Below are positions 49,010 through 57,996 of a stretch of 64,000 nucleotides of DNA, one piece after another. Source of the stretch: Microbulbifer halophilus (GTDB lineage: Bacteria > Pseudomonadota > Gammaproteobacteria > Pseudomonadales > Cellvibrionaceae). Location of the stretch: the NCBI RefSeq assembly GCF_026183675.1, contig NZ_JAPIVK010000013.1, forward strand, positions 1 through 64,000, in the 5' to 3' direction. Position numbers and translations under genes: made by a program. The notes under the pieces were generated by a model that searched no databases, was not told where the DNA came from, and was given only the letters and a program-made list of their open reading frames with translations. Each line of letters begins with the position of its first letter. Position 1 is the stretch's first letter.

Positions 49010-50514
49010 TCCGGTGCGGGCTCCGCCACCTGCCGTTGGCCCGGCAGTCCCTGCACAAACAGGTCGATATGTGCCGCGGTAAGACGCGGGTGCAGCATCG
49101 TAGCCACTTCCGCCGCAACCGGTTCCGCATGCTGCGCGGGTTCATTCACGAAGTGCGCGGCTGCGGGTTGCCAGGCGGCACGCACACCGCGGATTCCCTG
49201 CCGCGCAAACTGCCGCTGGTGCCAGCGACTGTTGGCGAGCAGGGGGGCTGTATCACCCCTGCGGGCCGCCTGTATTTCGGCGCGGAGAATCTCGCCGGCC
49301 CTGTGTCCCAGATCCGGATGATAACGCCGGAAAGCGACCCCCGGTCCGATACTGGCCGGGTGCAGTATGCCGACATGGCCGGATTCCCGCAGTCGCTCCT
49401 TCAGGTAGGAGGCGTTTTCGATACTGCGAGCCGCCAGCAGTCGCAGTCCGTCCTCCCCCAGCTGTGAAAGCGAGGCGTGCAGTGCCTGCAGACTACAGAG
49501 TCTGGCCAGATCTGTGCTCGACGACTCTGCCTGCGGTATTACGCCCGGGGTTGCCCCGTCCAGTCTCGGTACCGCTGCGTCCGGCAGCAGCGGCATCAGA
49601 TTCTTGTAATTTTTTACGATCAACAGCGACAGCGGCAGAGGCGTATAGCCCCAGTTGCCGAGATCGATCGAACAACTGTCGCTGGCGGCGGCGTCTGCCG
49701 CTGAGGACATCAGTGGCCTGATCGTATCCAGTGACAAATCCAGCGGATTGCGGGTGGTGTCGTACTCACCGAAAAGCAAGAACGGCCAGTGCAAAGGGAT
49801 ATCCAGGTGAATATGTGGGCGTTTGAGTACACCATAGGTCTGCCGCAGTCTGGTCGTCTCCCGCTGCACTTCCGCTACCGGGTCCGAGGCTCCGGTGCAT
49901 TTCTGGCCCTGTGTCAGCAGGATGCCGTCGACATGCACTCCGCGCCGGTAACAGTTTTCAAGAAAGCTGCACAACCGGTCCAGCTCGAGATTGCCCTCCG
50001 TGTTCGCGGGAATCAACGTCGTGTCGATACCTTTAATTCCGAACAGTGGCTGCCCGGGATGTAGCAGGTCTACATTGCCTGTTGAAACGAGAACCCGGCT
50101 CTCGTGTCTTTTGGCAGGTGCCAGGCTGATACCCGTTGCCAGTCTGCAGCCATACCACTGAACGAGGGGGTGACTGAGGGAGAAAATGCCGCCGACATCG
50201 TGCCTGCCATAACCAACCAGGCCAGCAGCGTGAGAGAGTAACCGGTGTTCTAGGGAAGTGATACGCGATCCGGTCTGTTCCCGGTCGGCTGACTGCCCCA
50301 GTTCCCGGCGAACCGAAGCCAGAGCAACGTGGGATGGAGGGGGGAAACCGGACACGACGTCCGGTCTATGTCTCTTTTTATCACTTTTCGGATACAGACT
50401 CCCTATTGGAAAATAATCGACATATTCTTTTTCTTCACCGGGATGTTGAGGGAACTGGGTTGCTATCAGGTTTTCCAGGTTTTTTAAATAGTCGATTCCA
50501 CTTCTTCCTTTCAT
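49003..50514 (-). CDS. PLP-decarboxylase-fold protein lacking the cofactor lysine
   Basis: The product has 503 residues. The arrangement follows group II amino-acid decarboxylases: LLHPGQPLFGIKGIDTTLIPANTEGNLELDRL, GQKCTGASDPVAEV, HIHLDIPLHWPFLL (HVDAA position), CSIDLGNWGYTPLPLSLLI (position of S.DpHKwgytp) and a late helix LCSLQALHASLSQLGEDG. At the Schiff-base site the usual HK is replaced by GN (about residues 286-287), and the early GGT motif is also altered (FSLSHPLVQW). The reading frame is intact, so this looks like a selected pseudoenzyme and not debris. Function unknown. Divergent from the HMG-CoA reductase gene across an AT-rich gap. Confidence 0.65.
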   Translation of the reverse strand: MKGRSGIDYLKNLENLIATQFPQHPGEEKEYVDYFPIGSLYPKSDKKRHRPDVVSGFPPPSHVALASVRRELGQSADREQTGSRITSLEHRLLSHAAGLVGYGRHDVGGIFSLSHPLVQWYGCRLATGISLAPAKRHESRVLVSTGNVDLLHPGQPLFGIKGIDTTLIPANTEGNLELDRLCSFLENCYRRGVHVDGILLTQGQKCTGASDPVAEVQRETTRLRQTYGVLKRPHIHLDIPLHWPFLLFGEYDTTRNPLDLSLDTIRPLMSSAADAAASDSCSIDLGNWGYTPLPLSLLIVKNYKNLMPLLPDAAVPRLDGATPGVIPQAESSSTDLARLCSLQALHASLSQLGEDGLRLLAARSIENASYLKERLRESGHVGILHPASIGPGVAFRRYHPDLGHRAGEILRAEIQAARRGDTAPLLANSRWHQRQFARQGIRGVRAAWQPAAAHFVNEPAQHAEPVAAEVATMLHPRLTAAHIDLFVQGLPGQRQVAEPAPDY

Positions 50515-51236
50515 TTCATTACCTCACAACAACTCATGCCGCCACACCTCATATACAGGCAAGTTGGATGTCTGGAGCAAGCATTATTTCTTCATGGGCG
50601 TACTTTTCATTTAAGAACCGCTAACTGCTTAGGGTTATTTTGGCTATGGACGGCATGTCGTTTTCGGACTGTATAAATTACCTTCAAGTTTCGATCGGGC
50701 TAAGTCGATAAAAATAGAAGGGAGAAGATCGGGAGTTTCCGATAAGTGAACTTGAGAAGCTTCATGCAGAGGTGGAAAAGATCCTCCTTGATCGAAATAT
50801 TTCAAATGGACGTAGAGTCACTGAGTAAGAAGGAGAAATTGAATACGCTTACGAATTGATGGCACACGCCATGGAGACAGCCGGGCTCAAGGTCGGGGAT
50901 GCCCAGTATTCCATGGGTGGATTTTTGGCTGTTATTGTGAACACGGGCTGTTGACGGGGATCAGATGAAGAAAATACATGATGACTTTCCCATGATCCGG
51001 AAGGAAATATCCCTGCAGGTTTCATCAGTTTTACGGATCCTGGCTTCGTCTTGTCTCCGCGTGGCAGTAAATTAATTTACATTCTGCTTACTGGATAGGG
51101 TTTTAAAAATAAAACTGGCTCTGAAATCGAGGAGAAGTAAACAGGACTTTATCCTGGCTGGCGAATCTCTACAGGAAGCCCTTCATGGTTTCCCTGCGAG
51201 GTCTGTGATTAGCTGGTATACAGGAGTGAATTGAAG
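50515..51236. other. AT-rich gap with decayed coding remnants
   Basis: These 722 bases are clearly lower in GC than the surroundings. They separate the divergent pseudo-decarboxylase and HMG-CoA reductase genes. They hold a broken frame (50718-50954) and a 36-codon ORF from an ATG near 50965 that I cannot support as a gene. No tRNA, transposase or terminal repeats were seen. Confidence 0.5.
50718..50954 (+). pseudogene. Possible broken small gene
   Basis: One frame reads …SELEKLHAEVEKILLDRN… for 36 codons to a TAA at 50826-50828, then continues in the same frame for 41 more codons (…YAYELMAHAMETAG…) to a TGA at 50952-50954. Both halves look protein-like and the frame is shared, which suggests a single gene with a nonsense codon. 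An ATG at 50859 could alternatively start a 31-residue peptide ending in Cys. No start codon precedes the first half. Confidence 0.35.
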
Positions 51237-52451
51237 ATGGATTATGAAGTTGCAGTGGCGCGGGAACTTGATGGCTTACGCATTCCCGCCAAAGGAGAGT
51301 ACTCAGAGGTGGCAAGGCAGCAGCGTCTCGGATTTCTTCGGGAGAAAAGCGGATTGGCTCTGGAAGGAGTGGGAAGCTGTTCCTACACGCCGGAAGCACT
51401 GAAAAATAATATCGAATCCCTGGTCGGCACCGTGGAGGTGCCGCTGGCGGTAGTGGGGCCGGTCAGGGTCAAGGGCGTGCATGTGGACGACACCGTCTAT
51501 GTGCCGTGTGCGACCACCGAAGGTGCACTGGTGGCATCTCTCAACAGGGGGGCCACTGCGCTTTTCCGCGCAGGTGGCGTTACGGCGTGGGCTGTTTCCC
51601 AGCGCGTTCTGCGTGCCCCCTATTTTGAATTTTTTGATCTCTCGGCTGCGCAGCGTTTTTGCCAGTGGGTCGGGGACAATGAAGCGGAAGTTCGAAATCG
51701 GGTGCTCAGAGCCTCGGACCATGCTGAGCTGCTCTCCCTGGAACCGGTGGTGATCGGACGCTGTGTACACCTGACGTTCGAGTATCGCAGCGGCGATGCC
51801 AGCGGCCAGAACATGGTGACCGCCTGTACCTGGTCTGCCTGCAACTGGATAAGGGAGGCGTTGGCGTTGAGCGGGGATATGCCCCTGGCGGATTTTGCGA
51901 TCGAGGCGGGCCTGTCGGGGGACAAAAGGGTCACCGGACAGACCTTTACCCGCGGGCGCGGCACCAGGGTGACGGCAGAGTGTGTGCTGCCCGCCGATGT
52001 GGTGCGCGACGTACTGAAGGTGGAGCCGTCTGCGCTCGTACACTATTTCCACCAGCTGTCCGCGTCCGAATCGGCGGCGGGAAGTGTCGGTTGCTGCCTC
52101 AACATTGCCAACCCCATTGCTGCGGTGTTTGTGGCCACCGGCCAGGATATCGCCTGCGTACACGAATCTTCCGCCGGGGTCTTCTATCTGGAACTGCAAC
52201 AGGACGGTAACATTTACGCGAGTATCACCTTGCCGTGTCTGGTCGTGGGTACTGTCGGCGGGGGCACCGGCGTGCCGCAACAGCGGGAGTGCCTGCAGTT
52301 AATGGGATGTGCGGGCAGCGGCAAGGCAATGCGTTTCGCGGAGTGTATCGCCGCCTGCTGTATGGGGCTGGAGCTCTCCACCATGTCGGCGGTGGCCTCG
52401 GACCAGTTTGCCCAGGCGCACGAGCGCATGGGGCGAAATCGCCCGGCCTGA
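51237..52451 (+). CDS. Class I hydroxymethylglutaryl-CoA reductase
   Basis: The product has 404 residues. The catalytic set of class I HMG-CoA reductases is readable: Glu95 in CATTEGALVASLNRG, Lys230 in SGDKRVTG (where SGNYCTDKK stands in eukaryotes), Asp304 in ATGQDIA and His395 in FAQAHERMG. GDASGQNM (186-193) and TVGGGTGVPQQRECLQLMG are the substrate and cofactor loops. There is no membrane anchor. It reduces HMG-CoA to mevalonate with NADPH. No other mevalonate-pathway gene is in the window. The ATG at 51237 has AGGAG ten bases upstream; a TTG at 51231 is an alternative. Confidence 0.9.
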   Translation: MDYEVAVARELDGLRIPAKGEYSEVARQQRLGFLREKSGLALEGVGSCSYTPEALKNNIESLVGTVEVPLAVVGPVRVKGVHVDDTVYVPCATTEGALVASLNRGATALFRAGGVTAWAVSQRVLRAPYFEFFDLSAAQRFCQWVGDNEAEVRNRVLRASDHAELLSLEPVVIGRCVHLTFEYRSGDASGQNMVTACTWSACNWIREALALSGDMPLADFAIEAGLSGDKRVTGQTFTRGRGTRVTAECVLPADVVRDVLKVEPSALVHYFHQLSASESAAGSVGCCLNIANPIAAVFVATGQDIACVHESSAGVFYLELQQDGNIYASITLPCLVVGTVGGGTGVPQQRECLQLMGCAGSGKAMRFAECIAACCMGLELSTMSAVASDQFAQAHERMGRNRPA

Positions 52452-52480
52452 CTGCTGGCCCCGTGCGGATCAATGGCCTC

Positions 52481-52957
52481 TCAACCGAAGGCCTCGAAAT
52501 CCAGCAGCGCTCTCTTCATGTCCGCGCCACCCGGATGGCCCTTGATACTGTTGTCACTGCCGATGACGCGATGACAGGGAATAAAGATCGGGGTTGGGTT
52601 GGCGCGGATCGCCTGGCCCACCGCGCGCACCGCTTCCGGGCGACCGAGCCTTTCGGCGAGCTGGCCGTAAGTCCAGGTCTGGCCGAAAGGGATTTCCCGC
52701 AGGGTGTGCCACACGCTCTGCTGGAAGTCCGTGCCTCGGGGTCGGCAGGGAATCGACAGCTCGCGGCGCTCCCGTCGGAAATATTGCTGCAGCTGCTCGG
52801 CGCACCGGGCCAGCAACGGGGTCACCTGCTTTTCCCAGGTCGCGTCCGGTTCGGACGACTGGCCGACCGGCGCCAGGCGCACGGCGACCAGCGCCTCGCC
52901 ATCGGCGGCGACGATCAGCGAACAGATGGGGGCGTCAATTTCCCGATAGTGCAACAT
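52481..52957 (-). CDS. ogt: Methylated-DNA-protein cysteine methyltransferase
   Basis: The product has 158 residues. The acceptor cysteine is Cys128 in IPCHRVIG, preceded by the helix-turn-helix region [44 protein letters not shown] with the arginine finger. It removes alkyl groups from O6-guanine in a suicide reaction. The segment after the motif ([23 protein letters not shown]) is a normal family ending. It lacks the Ada N-terminal domain. Converges on the HMG-CoA reductase gene, 29 bases apart. Confidence 0.93.
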   Translation of the reverse strand: MLHYREIDAPICSLIVAADGEALVAVRLAPVGQSSEPDATWEKQVTPLLARCAEQLQQYFRRERRELSIPCRPRGTDFQQSVWHTLREIPFGQTWTYGQLAERLGRPEAVRAVGQAIRANPTPIFIPCHRVIGSDNSIKGHPGGADMKRALLDFEAFG

Positions 52958-53154
52958 TGGACTTCTCCGACCTCAAACCCTCCGTGCTTTTCGGGATGGT
53001 AATGCCATTAGGTTTAAAGTTTGAGCGAAATGTTCTAATGTTGGCGCCGCAGTCTGCCGCTGTTGGCGGTCGGCTCCAACGGGCGTCGCCGGATTTTTTC
53101 TCCGGGGTGTTTTCCCGTACACTGCTTCTCCTTTCAGCGTTGCGGAACCATTCA

Positions 53155-54342
53155 GTGCCGTCGGAAACAGTCAATCCATCCGGTCAGATCCAACCGGCCG
53201 ATTCGGTCGGCATCGTTACCCCCCAGAGCGCCAGATTCGACCGACCGCTGGAACTGGCCTGCGGCCGCACCCTGCGGGAATACACCCTGGTTTACGAGAC
53301 CTACGGAGAGCTGAACGCGGACAAAAGCAACGCCGTGTTGATCTGCCACGCACTCTCCGGCCACCACCACGCCGCCGGCCGCCACAGTCCCGGCGACAAG
53401 CGCCCGGGCTGGTGGGACAACTATATCGGCCCCGGCAAGCCGATCGACACGGACAAATTCTTCGTCGTATCGCTGAACAACCTCGGCGGCTGCCACGGCT
53501 CCACTGGCCCTTCGTCGATCAATCCGGACACCGGCAAGCCCTGGGGGCGGGACTTCCCCATACTGCGGGTGCGCGACTGGGTGCACAGCCAGGCGCGCCT
53601 GGCCGACCTGCTCGGTATCGAACAGTGGGCCGCGGTGATCGGCGGCAGTCTCGGCGGCATGCAGGCCATGCGCTGGGCGCTGGAGTATCCGGACCGGCTG
53701 CGCCACTGTGTGGTGATCGCATCGGCGCTGAAGCTGTCCGCACAGAATATTGCCTTCAACGAGACCGCCCGCCAGGCGATCACCTCGGACCCGGATTTCT
53801 GCGACGGCCACTACCTGGAGCGGGAAAAACTGCCGCGCAGCGGGCTGGCGGTGGCGCGCATGATCGGCCATATCACCTACCTTTCCGACGACGGCCTGGG
53901 CAGGAAATTTGGCCGCGAACTGCGCTCCGGCACCTTCGAGCAGGGAGTCGAGGAAGAGGTGGAGTTCCAGGTGCAGAGCTACCTGCGCTACCAGGGCGAT
54001 ACCTTCTCCGGCAGTTTCGACCCCAATACCTATATCCTGATGACCCGCGCGCTGGATTACTTCGACCTGGCGCGGGAATACGACCACGACCCGGTAGCGG
54101 CCTTCTCCCACGCCCGCTGCCGTTTCCTGCTGCTCTCCTTCACGTCCGACTGGCGTTTTGCGCCGCAGCGCTCGCGGGAAATCGTCGACGCCCTGATACG
54201 CGCCAACCAGCCGGTCAGCTACGCGGAGATCGAATCGCCGATGGGGCATGACGCCTTCCTGTTGCCCAGCGAACGCTACCGGCGGGTCTTCTTCGCCTAC
54301 ATGAACGGCGTCGCCGCGGAAACCGCGCCGGAGGTGAACTGA
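53155..54342 (+). CDS. metX: Homoserine O-acyltransferase (MetX family)
   Basis: The product has 395 residues, alpha/beta hydrolase fold. [41 protein letters not shown], the nucleophile Ser in [13 protein letters not shown] and the late Asp and His ([19 protein letters not shown]) form the active site. Wording is close to Pseudomonas MetX, which uses succinyl-CoA; acetyl versus succinyl cannot be decided here. I use the GTG at 53155 ([19 protein letters not shown]); the open frame continues upstream through non-homologous sequence. First step of methionine synthesis, coupled to metW. Confidence 0.93.
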   Translation: MPSETVNPSGQIQPADSVGIVTPQSARFDRPLELACGRTLREYTLVYETYGELNADKSNAVLICHALSGHHHAAGRHSPGDKRPGWWDNYIGPGKPIDTDKFFVVSLNNLGGCHGSTGPSSINPDTGKPWGRDFPILRVRDWVHSQARLADLLGIEQWAAVIGGSLGGMQAMRWALEYPDRLRHCVVIASALKLSAQNIAFNETARQAITSDPDFCDGHYLEREKLPRSGLAVARMIGHITYLSDDGLGRKFGRELRSGTFEQGVEEEVEFQVQSYLRYQGDTFSGSFDPNTYILMTRALDYFDLAREYDHDPVAAFSHARCRFLLLSFTSDWRFAPQRSREIVDALIRANQPVSYAEIESPMGHDAFLLPSERYRRVFFAYMNGVAAETAPEVN

Positions 54343-54932
54343 TGCGCGTGGACCTCGATATCATCCAGGAATGGATCGCCCCGGAAACCCGGGTGCTCGA
54401 CCTGGGCTGTGGCGACGGCTTCCTGCTGGAGCAGCTGGGCAGGCACAAGCAGGTCAGCGGCTACGGCCTGGAAATCGACCACCAGCAGATAGAGCGCTGC
54501 CTGCAGCGGGGCGTCAATGTAGTGGAGCAGAACCTGGATCGGGGGCTGGGCAACTTTGCCGACGACAGCTTCGATACTGTGGTCATGACCCAGGCGCTGC
54601 AGACGCTGCGCCAGCCTCACCTGGTGGTGGGGGAGATGCTGCGCGTCGGGCGCGAGTGCATCATTACTTTCCCCAATTTCGGCCAGTGGAAGGCGCGCTG
54701 GCACCTGGCGTTCTCCGGGCGCATGCCGGTATCGGATTTATTACCCTATGAATGGTATGACACACCCAATATTCACTTTTGTACTTTTCGCGATTTCGAG
54801 GTGCTCTGTCGACAGAACCGTTGGACTATTCTGCACCGCCAGGTAGTATCCGGGTCTCGTATCAGCGCTACTTTCAAGGATTTTCTGCCCAATCTGTTCG
54901 GCGAGACGGCGATCTACCATCTCACTCGCTAA
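54342..54932 (+). CDS. metW: Methionine biosynthesis protein MetW
   Basis: The product has 196 residues, with class I methyltransferase-like motif I VLDLGCGDGFLLEQL and the family block RPHLVVGEMLRVGRECIITFPNFGQWKAR in near form, then YEWYDTPNIHFCTFRDFE. MetW supports MetX activity. It overlaps metX by one base (TGATG). Confidence 0.95.
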   Translation: MRVDLDIIQEWIAPETRVLDLGCGDGFLLEQLGRHKQVSGYGLEIDHQQIERCLQRGVNVVEQNLDRGLGNFADDSFDTVVMTQALQTLRQPHLVVGEMLRVGRECIITFPNFGQWKARWHLAFSGRMPVSDLLPYEWYDTPNIHFCTFRDFEVLCRQNRWTILHRQVVSGSRISATFKDFLPNLFGETAIYHLTR

Positions 54933-55013
54933 ACTAGACTCAGTGAAAGCATTCAGGCGCCAGCCGACAGTCCCATGTTGGGCCGGAGCCCAATTCTCTA
55001 CAGGAGGTGAACC

Positions 55014-55466
55014 GTGAAGCGCATACTGACAGCCATCGCCGCCGCGGCGATGTTACTGTGGGCTGCCAGCGCCGCGGCGCAGGAAGCCAAAGTCATCAAG
55101 AGCCACCAGGATTTTGGCGATTACCGGGTGGTCTATTCGGTTTTCAACAGCGAGTTCATCAAGCCCGAAGTCGCGCAGCGTTACAACCTGGTGCGCGCCG
55201 AAGACCGCGTGTTCGTCAATGTCTCGGTAGTAATGAAGGAGGGTGGCAAGAAAGGACTGAGCTCGGAGATGTCCGGCACCGCCACCAACCTGATCCAGCA
55301 GTCGCGGCCGCTGGAATTTATCGAGGTCAGCGAGGGCGATGCGGTCTACTACCTGGCGCCACTGCGGTTCGACCACGAGGAGACACTGACCTTCAATGTC
55401 GATGTGAAGTTGCCCGACGGCAATACCGAGCAGATCAGCTTCCGCCGCAAGCTGGACAAGGACTGA
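55014..55466 (+). CDS. DUF4426 periplasmic protein
   Basis: The product has 150 residues with a signal peptide (LLWAASAAAQEA). The body is beta-rich: GDYRVVYSVFNSEFIKPEVAQRYNLVRAEDRVFVNVSV is the DUF4426 signature. Function unknown, but the gene is constantly found between metW and rdgB in Pseudomonas relatives. GTG start with a near-perfect ribosome site (AGGAGGTGA). Confidence 0.92.
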   Translation: MKRILTAIAAAAMLLWAASAAAQEAKVIKSHQDFGDYRVVYSVFNSEFIKPEVAQRYNLVRAEDRVFVNVSVVMKEGGKKGLSSEMSGTATNLIQQSRPLEFIEVSEGDAVYYLAPLRFDHEETLTFNVDVKLPDGNTEQISFRRKLDKD

Positions 55467-55497
55467 GAATATTTTCGGAGCTCGGGACAATGGCTCC

Positions 55498-55516
55498 CCT
55501 CTCCCCTTGGGAGAGG
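55498..55516. repeat. CCTCTCCC/GGGAGAGG hairpin
   Basis: Eight-base stem with a three-base loop in the DUF4426-rdgB gap. It has the same core as the hairpin at 524-546, so both are copies of one dispersed repeat. Confidence 0.55.
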
Positions 55517-55601
55517 AACGGGGGACGGCAAAGCCGCGATCCCGGAGCCTTGCACCTCTCACTGTCCCGCGGGCCGCCAACCCCCTTTCCAACGATGTGA
55601 T

Positions 55602-56222
55602 ATGCCAAAAAAAATCGTCCTCGCCAGCGGTAATGCCGGCAAGCTCAGGGAGTTTTCCCAGCTCTTTGCCAACTGGGATGTCGAAGTAGTCCCCCAGTCG
55701 GCGTTCGACACGCCGGAGGCGGAGGAAACCGGCCTCAGCTTTATCGAAAACGCCCTGATCAAGGCGCGCCACGCCAGTCGTTTCAGCGGCCTGCCGGCAC
55801 TGGCGGACGACTCCGGCCTGGCCGTGGATGCGCTCGGCGGCGTGCCGGGGATCTACTCGGCGCGCTACGCCGGTGCCGGTGCCGATGACGCCGACAACAA
55901 CCGCAAGCTGCTGCAGGCGCTGGCGGAAATCCCCGATGCCCGGCGCGGCGCCAGTTTTCACTGCGCGCTGGCGTTCGTGCGCAGTGCCGTGGATCCGGTG
56001 CCGCTGGTATGCAGCGCCCGCTGGAGCGGCCGCATCCTGCGCGAGCCCGCCGGAGAGCGGGGCTTCGGTTACGACCCGCTGTTCTATATCGAGTCCCAAG
56101 GCATGACCTCGGCGCAACTGTCGCGGGAAGTAAAGAACCGGATCAGCCACCGCGCCCGGGCGGTGCAGCAGTTCTCCGGGCTGTGGCGCGAGCAGATGCA
56201 GGGCGGAACGGACCTTGACTGA
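55602..56222 (+). CDS. rdgB: RdgB/HAM1 non-canonical purine NTP pyrophosphatase
   Basis: The product has 206 residues. IVLASGNAGKLREFSQLF, SFIENALIKARHA, LPALADDSGLAVDALGGVPGIYSARYAG and GERGFGYDPLFY are the family blocks; Asp and Glu residues in these bind Mg and the nucleotide. It removes dITP and XTP from the nucleotide pool. Its stop overlaps the first codons of the hemW frame. Confidence 0.96.
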   Translation: MPKKIVLASGNAGKLREFSQLFANWDVEVVPQSAFDTPEAEETGLSFIENALIKARHASRFSGLPALADDSGLAVDALGGVPGIYSARYAGAGADDADNNRKLLQALAEIPDARRGASFHCALAFVRSAVDPVPLVCSARWSGRILREPAGERGFGYDPLFYIESQGMTSAQLSREVKNRISHRARAVQQFSGLWREQMQGGTDLD

Positions 56223-56232
56223 CGTCGCGGCG

Positions 56233-57474
56233 ATGGCGCTGCCACCGCTGGGGCTCTATGTGCATATCCCCTGGTGTGTGCGCAAGTGTCCCTATTGCGA
56301 CTTCAATTCTCACCAAGTCGCAGCGGGCGCTCACGCAGCCTCCCACGATTCGGTGGGTGCGGGGCCGGCGGAGTACGGTCTGCCGGAGCGGGAGTACGTC
56401 GATCAGTTGTGCCGCGACCTGCGCAGCCAGTTGCCCTGGGTGCAGGGTCGCAGGCTGGAATCGATCTTTTTCGGCGGCGGCACGCCGAGCCTGTTTTCGC
56501 CGGCGGCCATCGGCGCGATCCTGGAGGCGGCGGAGCGGCTGGTGGGCTTCGCGCCGGATATCGAGATCACCCTGGAGGCCAACCCCGGCACCTTCGAACA
56601 GGAGAAGTTCGCCGGCTACCGCGCGGCCGGGGTCAATCGCCTGTCCATCGGCGTACAGAGCTTCGACCCACGCCAGCTGCAGAACCTGGGCCGCATCCAC
56701 AGCGGCGACGAGGCCGCCGGCGCCCTGCAGATGGCGCGCCGCGCCGGTTTCGACAATATCAACCTGGACCTGATGCACGGCCTGCCCGGGCAGACTGAGG
56801 ACGAGGCGCTGGAGGACCTGCAGCGGGCGGTGGCGCTGGGCCCGGAGCACCTCTCCTGGTACCAGCTCACCATCGAGCCCAATACCGCTTTCTACAACGC
56901 GCCGCCGGTTACCCCCGGTTCGGCACTGGTCGCCGCCATGCAGGACCACGGCCGCGATTACCTGGCGGCGCAGGGGTACGCCCGCTACGAGGTGTCCGCC
57001 TACAGTCCCGCCGGCCTGGAATCCCGGCACAATGTGAACTACTGGTCCTTTGGCGACTACCTGGGTATCGGCGCCGGGGCCCACGGCAAGGTCACGCTGC
57101 TTTCGGAGCCCTCAGCGGACGGAACGGCGCGGATAATGCGCAGCCGACGCACCCGCGCGCCGCGCCACTATCTCGGGGTCGCGGAGAAAGGCGCGGGACT
57201 GATCCACAGCGAGCTGGTGCCACCGCATACCGAGGATATCGAGCGCCGGGAACGGCCGCTGGAATTCCTGATGAATGCCCTGCGGCTGGTGGACGGCGTG
57301 CCGCTGGCGGCTTTCGGTCGCCACACCGGTCTGCCGCTGGACCCGCTCCGGCGGCACTGGCCGGCGCTGGAGGCGATGGAACTGGTGCAGCCGCTGGCGG
57401 AGCGGATCGCGGCCACGCCCTTCGGCTTCGACTATATCGACGAGATACTGCAGCGATTCCTGGAGCAGCCCTGA
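56233..57474 (+). CDS. hemW: HemW heme chaperone (radical SAM)
   Basis: The product has about 413 residues. LGLYVHIPWCVRKCPYCDFNSH contains the CxxxCxxC cluster motif with the aromatic residue typical of HemW. IFFGGGTPSLFSP, LEANPG, LSIGVQSFD and LMHGLPGQT follow, and the C-terminal HemN domain ends in GFDYIDEILQRFL. HemW inserts heme into respiratory enzymes and is not a coproporphyrinogen oxidase. Between NSH and LPEREY there is an extra Ala/Gly-rich stretch of about 20 residues. TTG at 56215 is an alternative start, overlapping rdgB. Confidence 0.93.
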   Translation: MALPPLGLYVHIPWCVRKCPYCDFNSHQVAAGAHAASHDSVGAGPAEYGLPEREYVDQLCRDLRSQLPWVQGRRLESIFFGGGTPSLFSPAAIGAILEAAERLVGFAPDIEITLEANPGTFEQEKFAGYRAAGVNRLSIGVQSFDPRQLQNLGRIHSGDEAAGALQMARRAGFDNINLDLMHGLPGQTEDEALEDLQRAVALGPEHLSWYQLTIEPNTAFYNAPPVTPGSALVAAMQDHGRDYLAAQGYARYEVSAYSPAGLESRHNVNYWSFGDYLGIGAGAHGKVTLLSEPSADGTARIMRSRRTRAPRHYLGVAEKGAGLIHSELVPPHTEDIERRERPLEFLMNALRLVDGVPLAAFGRHTGLPLDPLRRHWPALEAMELVQPLAERIAATPFGFDYIDEILQRFLEQP

Positions 57475-57633
57475 AGTGCGGTGATCGGCGGGCCTTGAAA
57501 GCCGTCGCAAGCGGCCCCATTTACCGGGAAACGCCCTTGCGGGCGGGGAGCGGCTGTCCTTATGATGTCGCGATACGCCCGCCCGGTCCGCGATCGCGGG
57601 CAACCTAGAGTAACCAGAGAACAGGAAAGCAAT

Positions 57634-57957
57634 ATGAGCGAGATCGTCAACGTAACTGACGCCGAATTCGAAGCCGAGGTCCTGAAGGCCGAAGGTCCGG
57701 TACTGGTGGACTTCTGGGCGCAGTGGTGCGGCCCCTGCAAGATGATCGCTCCGGTGCTGCAGGATCTGGCGGGTCAATACGGCGACAAGCTGAAAATCGT
57801 CAAAGTGGACGTGGATGCCAACAAGGAAACCCCGGCCAAGTTCAATGTCCGCGGTATCCCGACCCTGCTGCTGTTCAAGGGCGGCAATGTAGAAGGTACC
57901 AAGGTGGGCGCTCTGTCCCGTGCCCAACTGACCGAGTTCATCGACAGCCAGCTGTAA
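57634..57957 (+). CDS. trxA: Thioredoxin 1
   Basis: The product has 108 residues, classic thioredoxin: active site WCGPC (Cys32, Cys35), buried Asp in VLVDFWA and cis-Pro in RGIPTLLLF. General cytoplasmic disulfide reductant. Start at 57634 has AGGAAA eight bases upstream. trxA directly before rho is the common gammaproteobacterial order. Confidence 0.97.
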   Translation: MSEIVNVTDAEFEAEVLKAEGPVLVDFWAQWCGPCKMIAPVLQDLAGQYGDKLKIVKVDVDANKETPAKFNVRGIPTLLLFKGGNVEGTKVGALSRAQLTEFIDSQL

Positions 57958-57963
57958 AGTCGT

Positions 57964-57996
57964 CGCCATCCTGCGATTTTCCTTTGCAGGATGGCG
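57964..57996 (+). other. Strong hairpin after trxA
   Basis: CGCCATCCTGC (57964-57974) pairs perfectly with GCAGGATGGCG (57986-57996). No T-run follows, so it may protect the trxA 3' end or be a rho-dependent stop. Its 3' arm overlaps the -35 box of the next promoter. Confidence 0.55.

Noticed and set aside
50965-51075. 36-codon ORF in the AT-rich gap
   Set aside because: No similarity, odd composition and no conserved neighbour; too short to support alone.
52594-53154. Upstream extension of MetX
   Set aside because: It lies over ogt on the other strand and the region is not protein-like; the family N terminus begins near the GTG at 53155.
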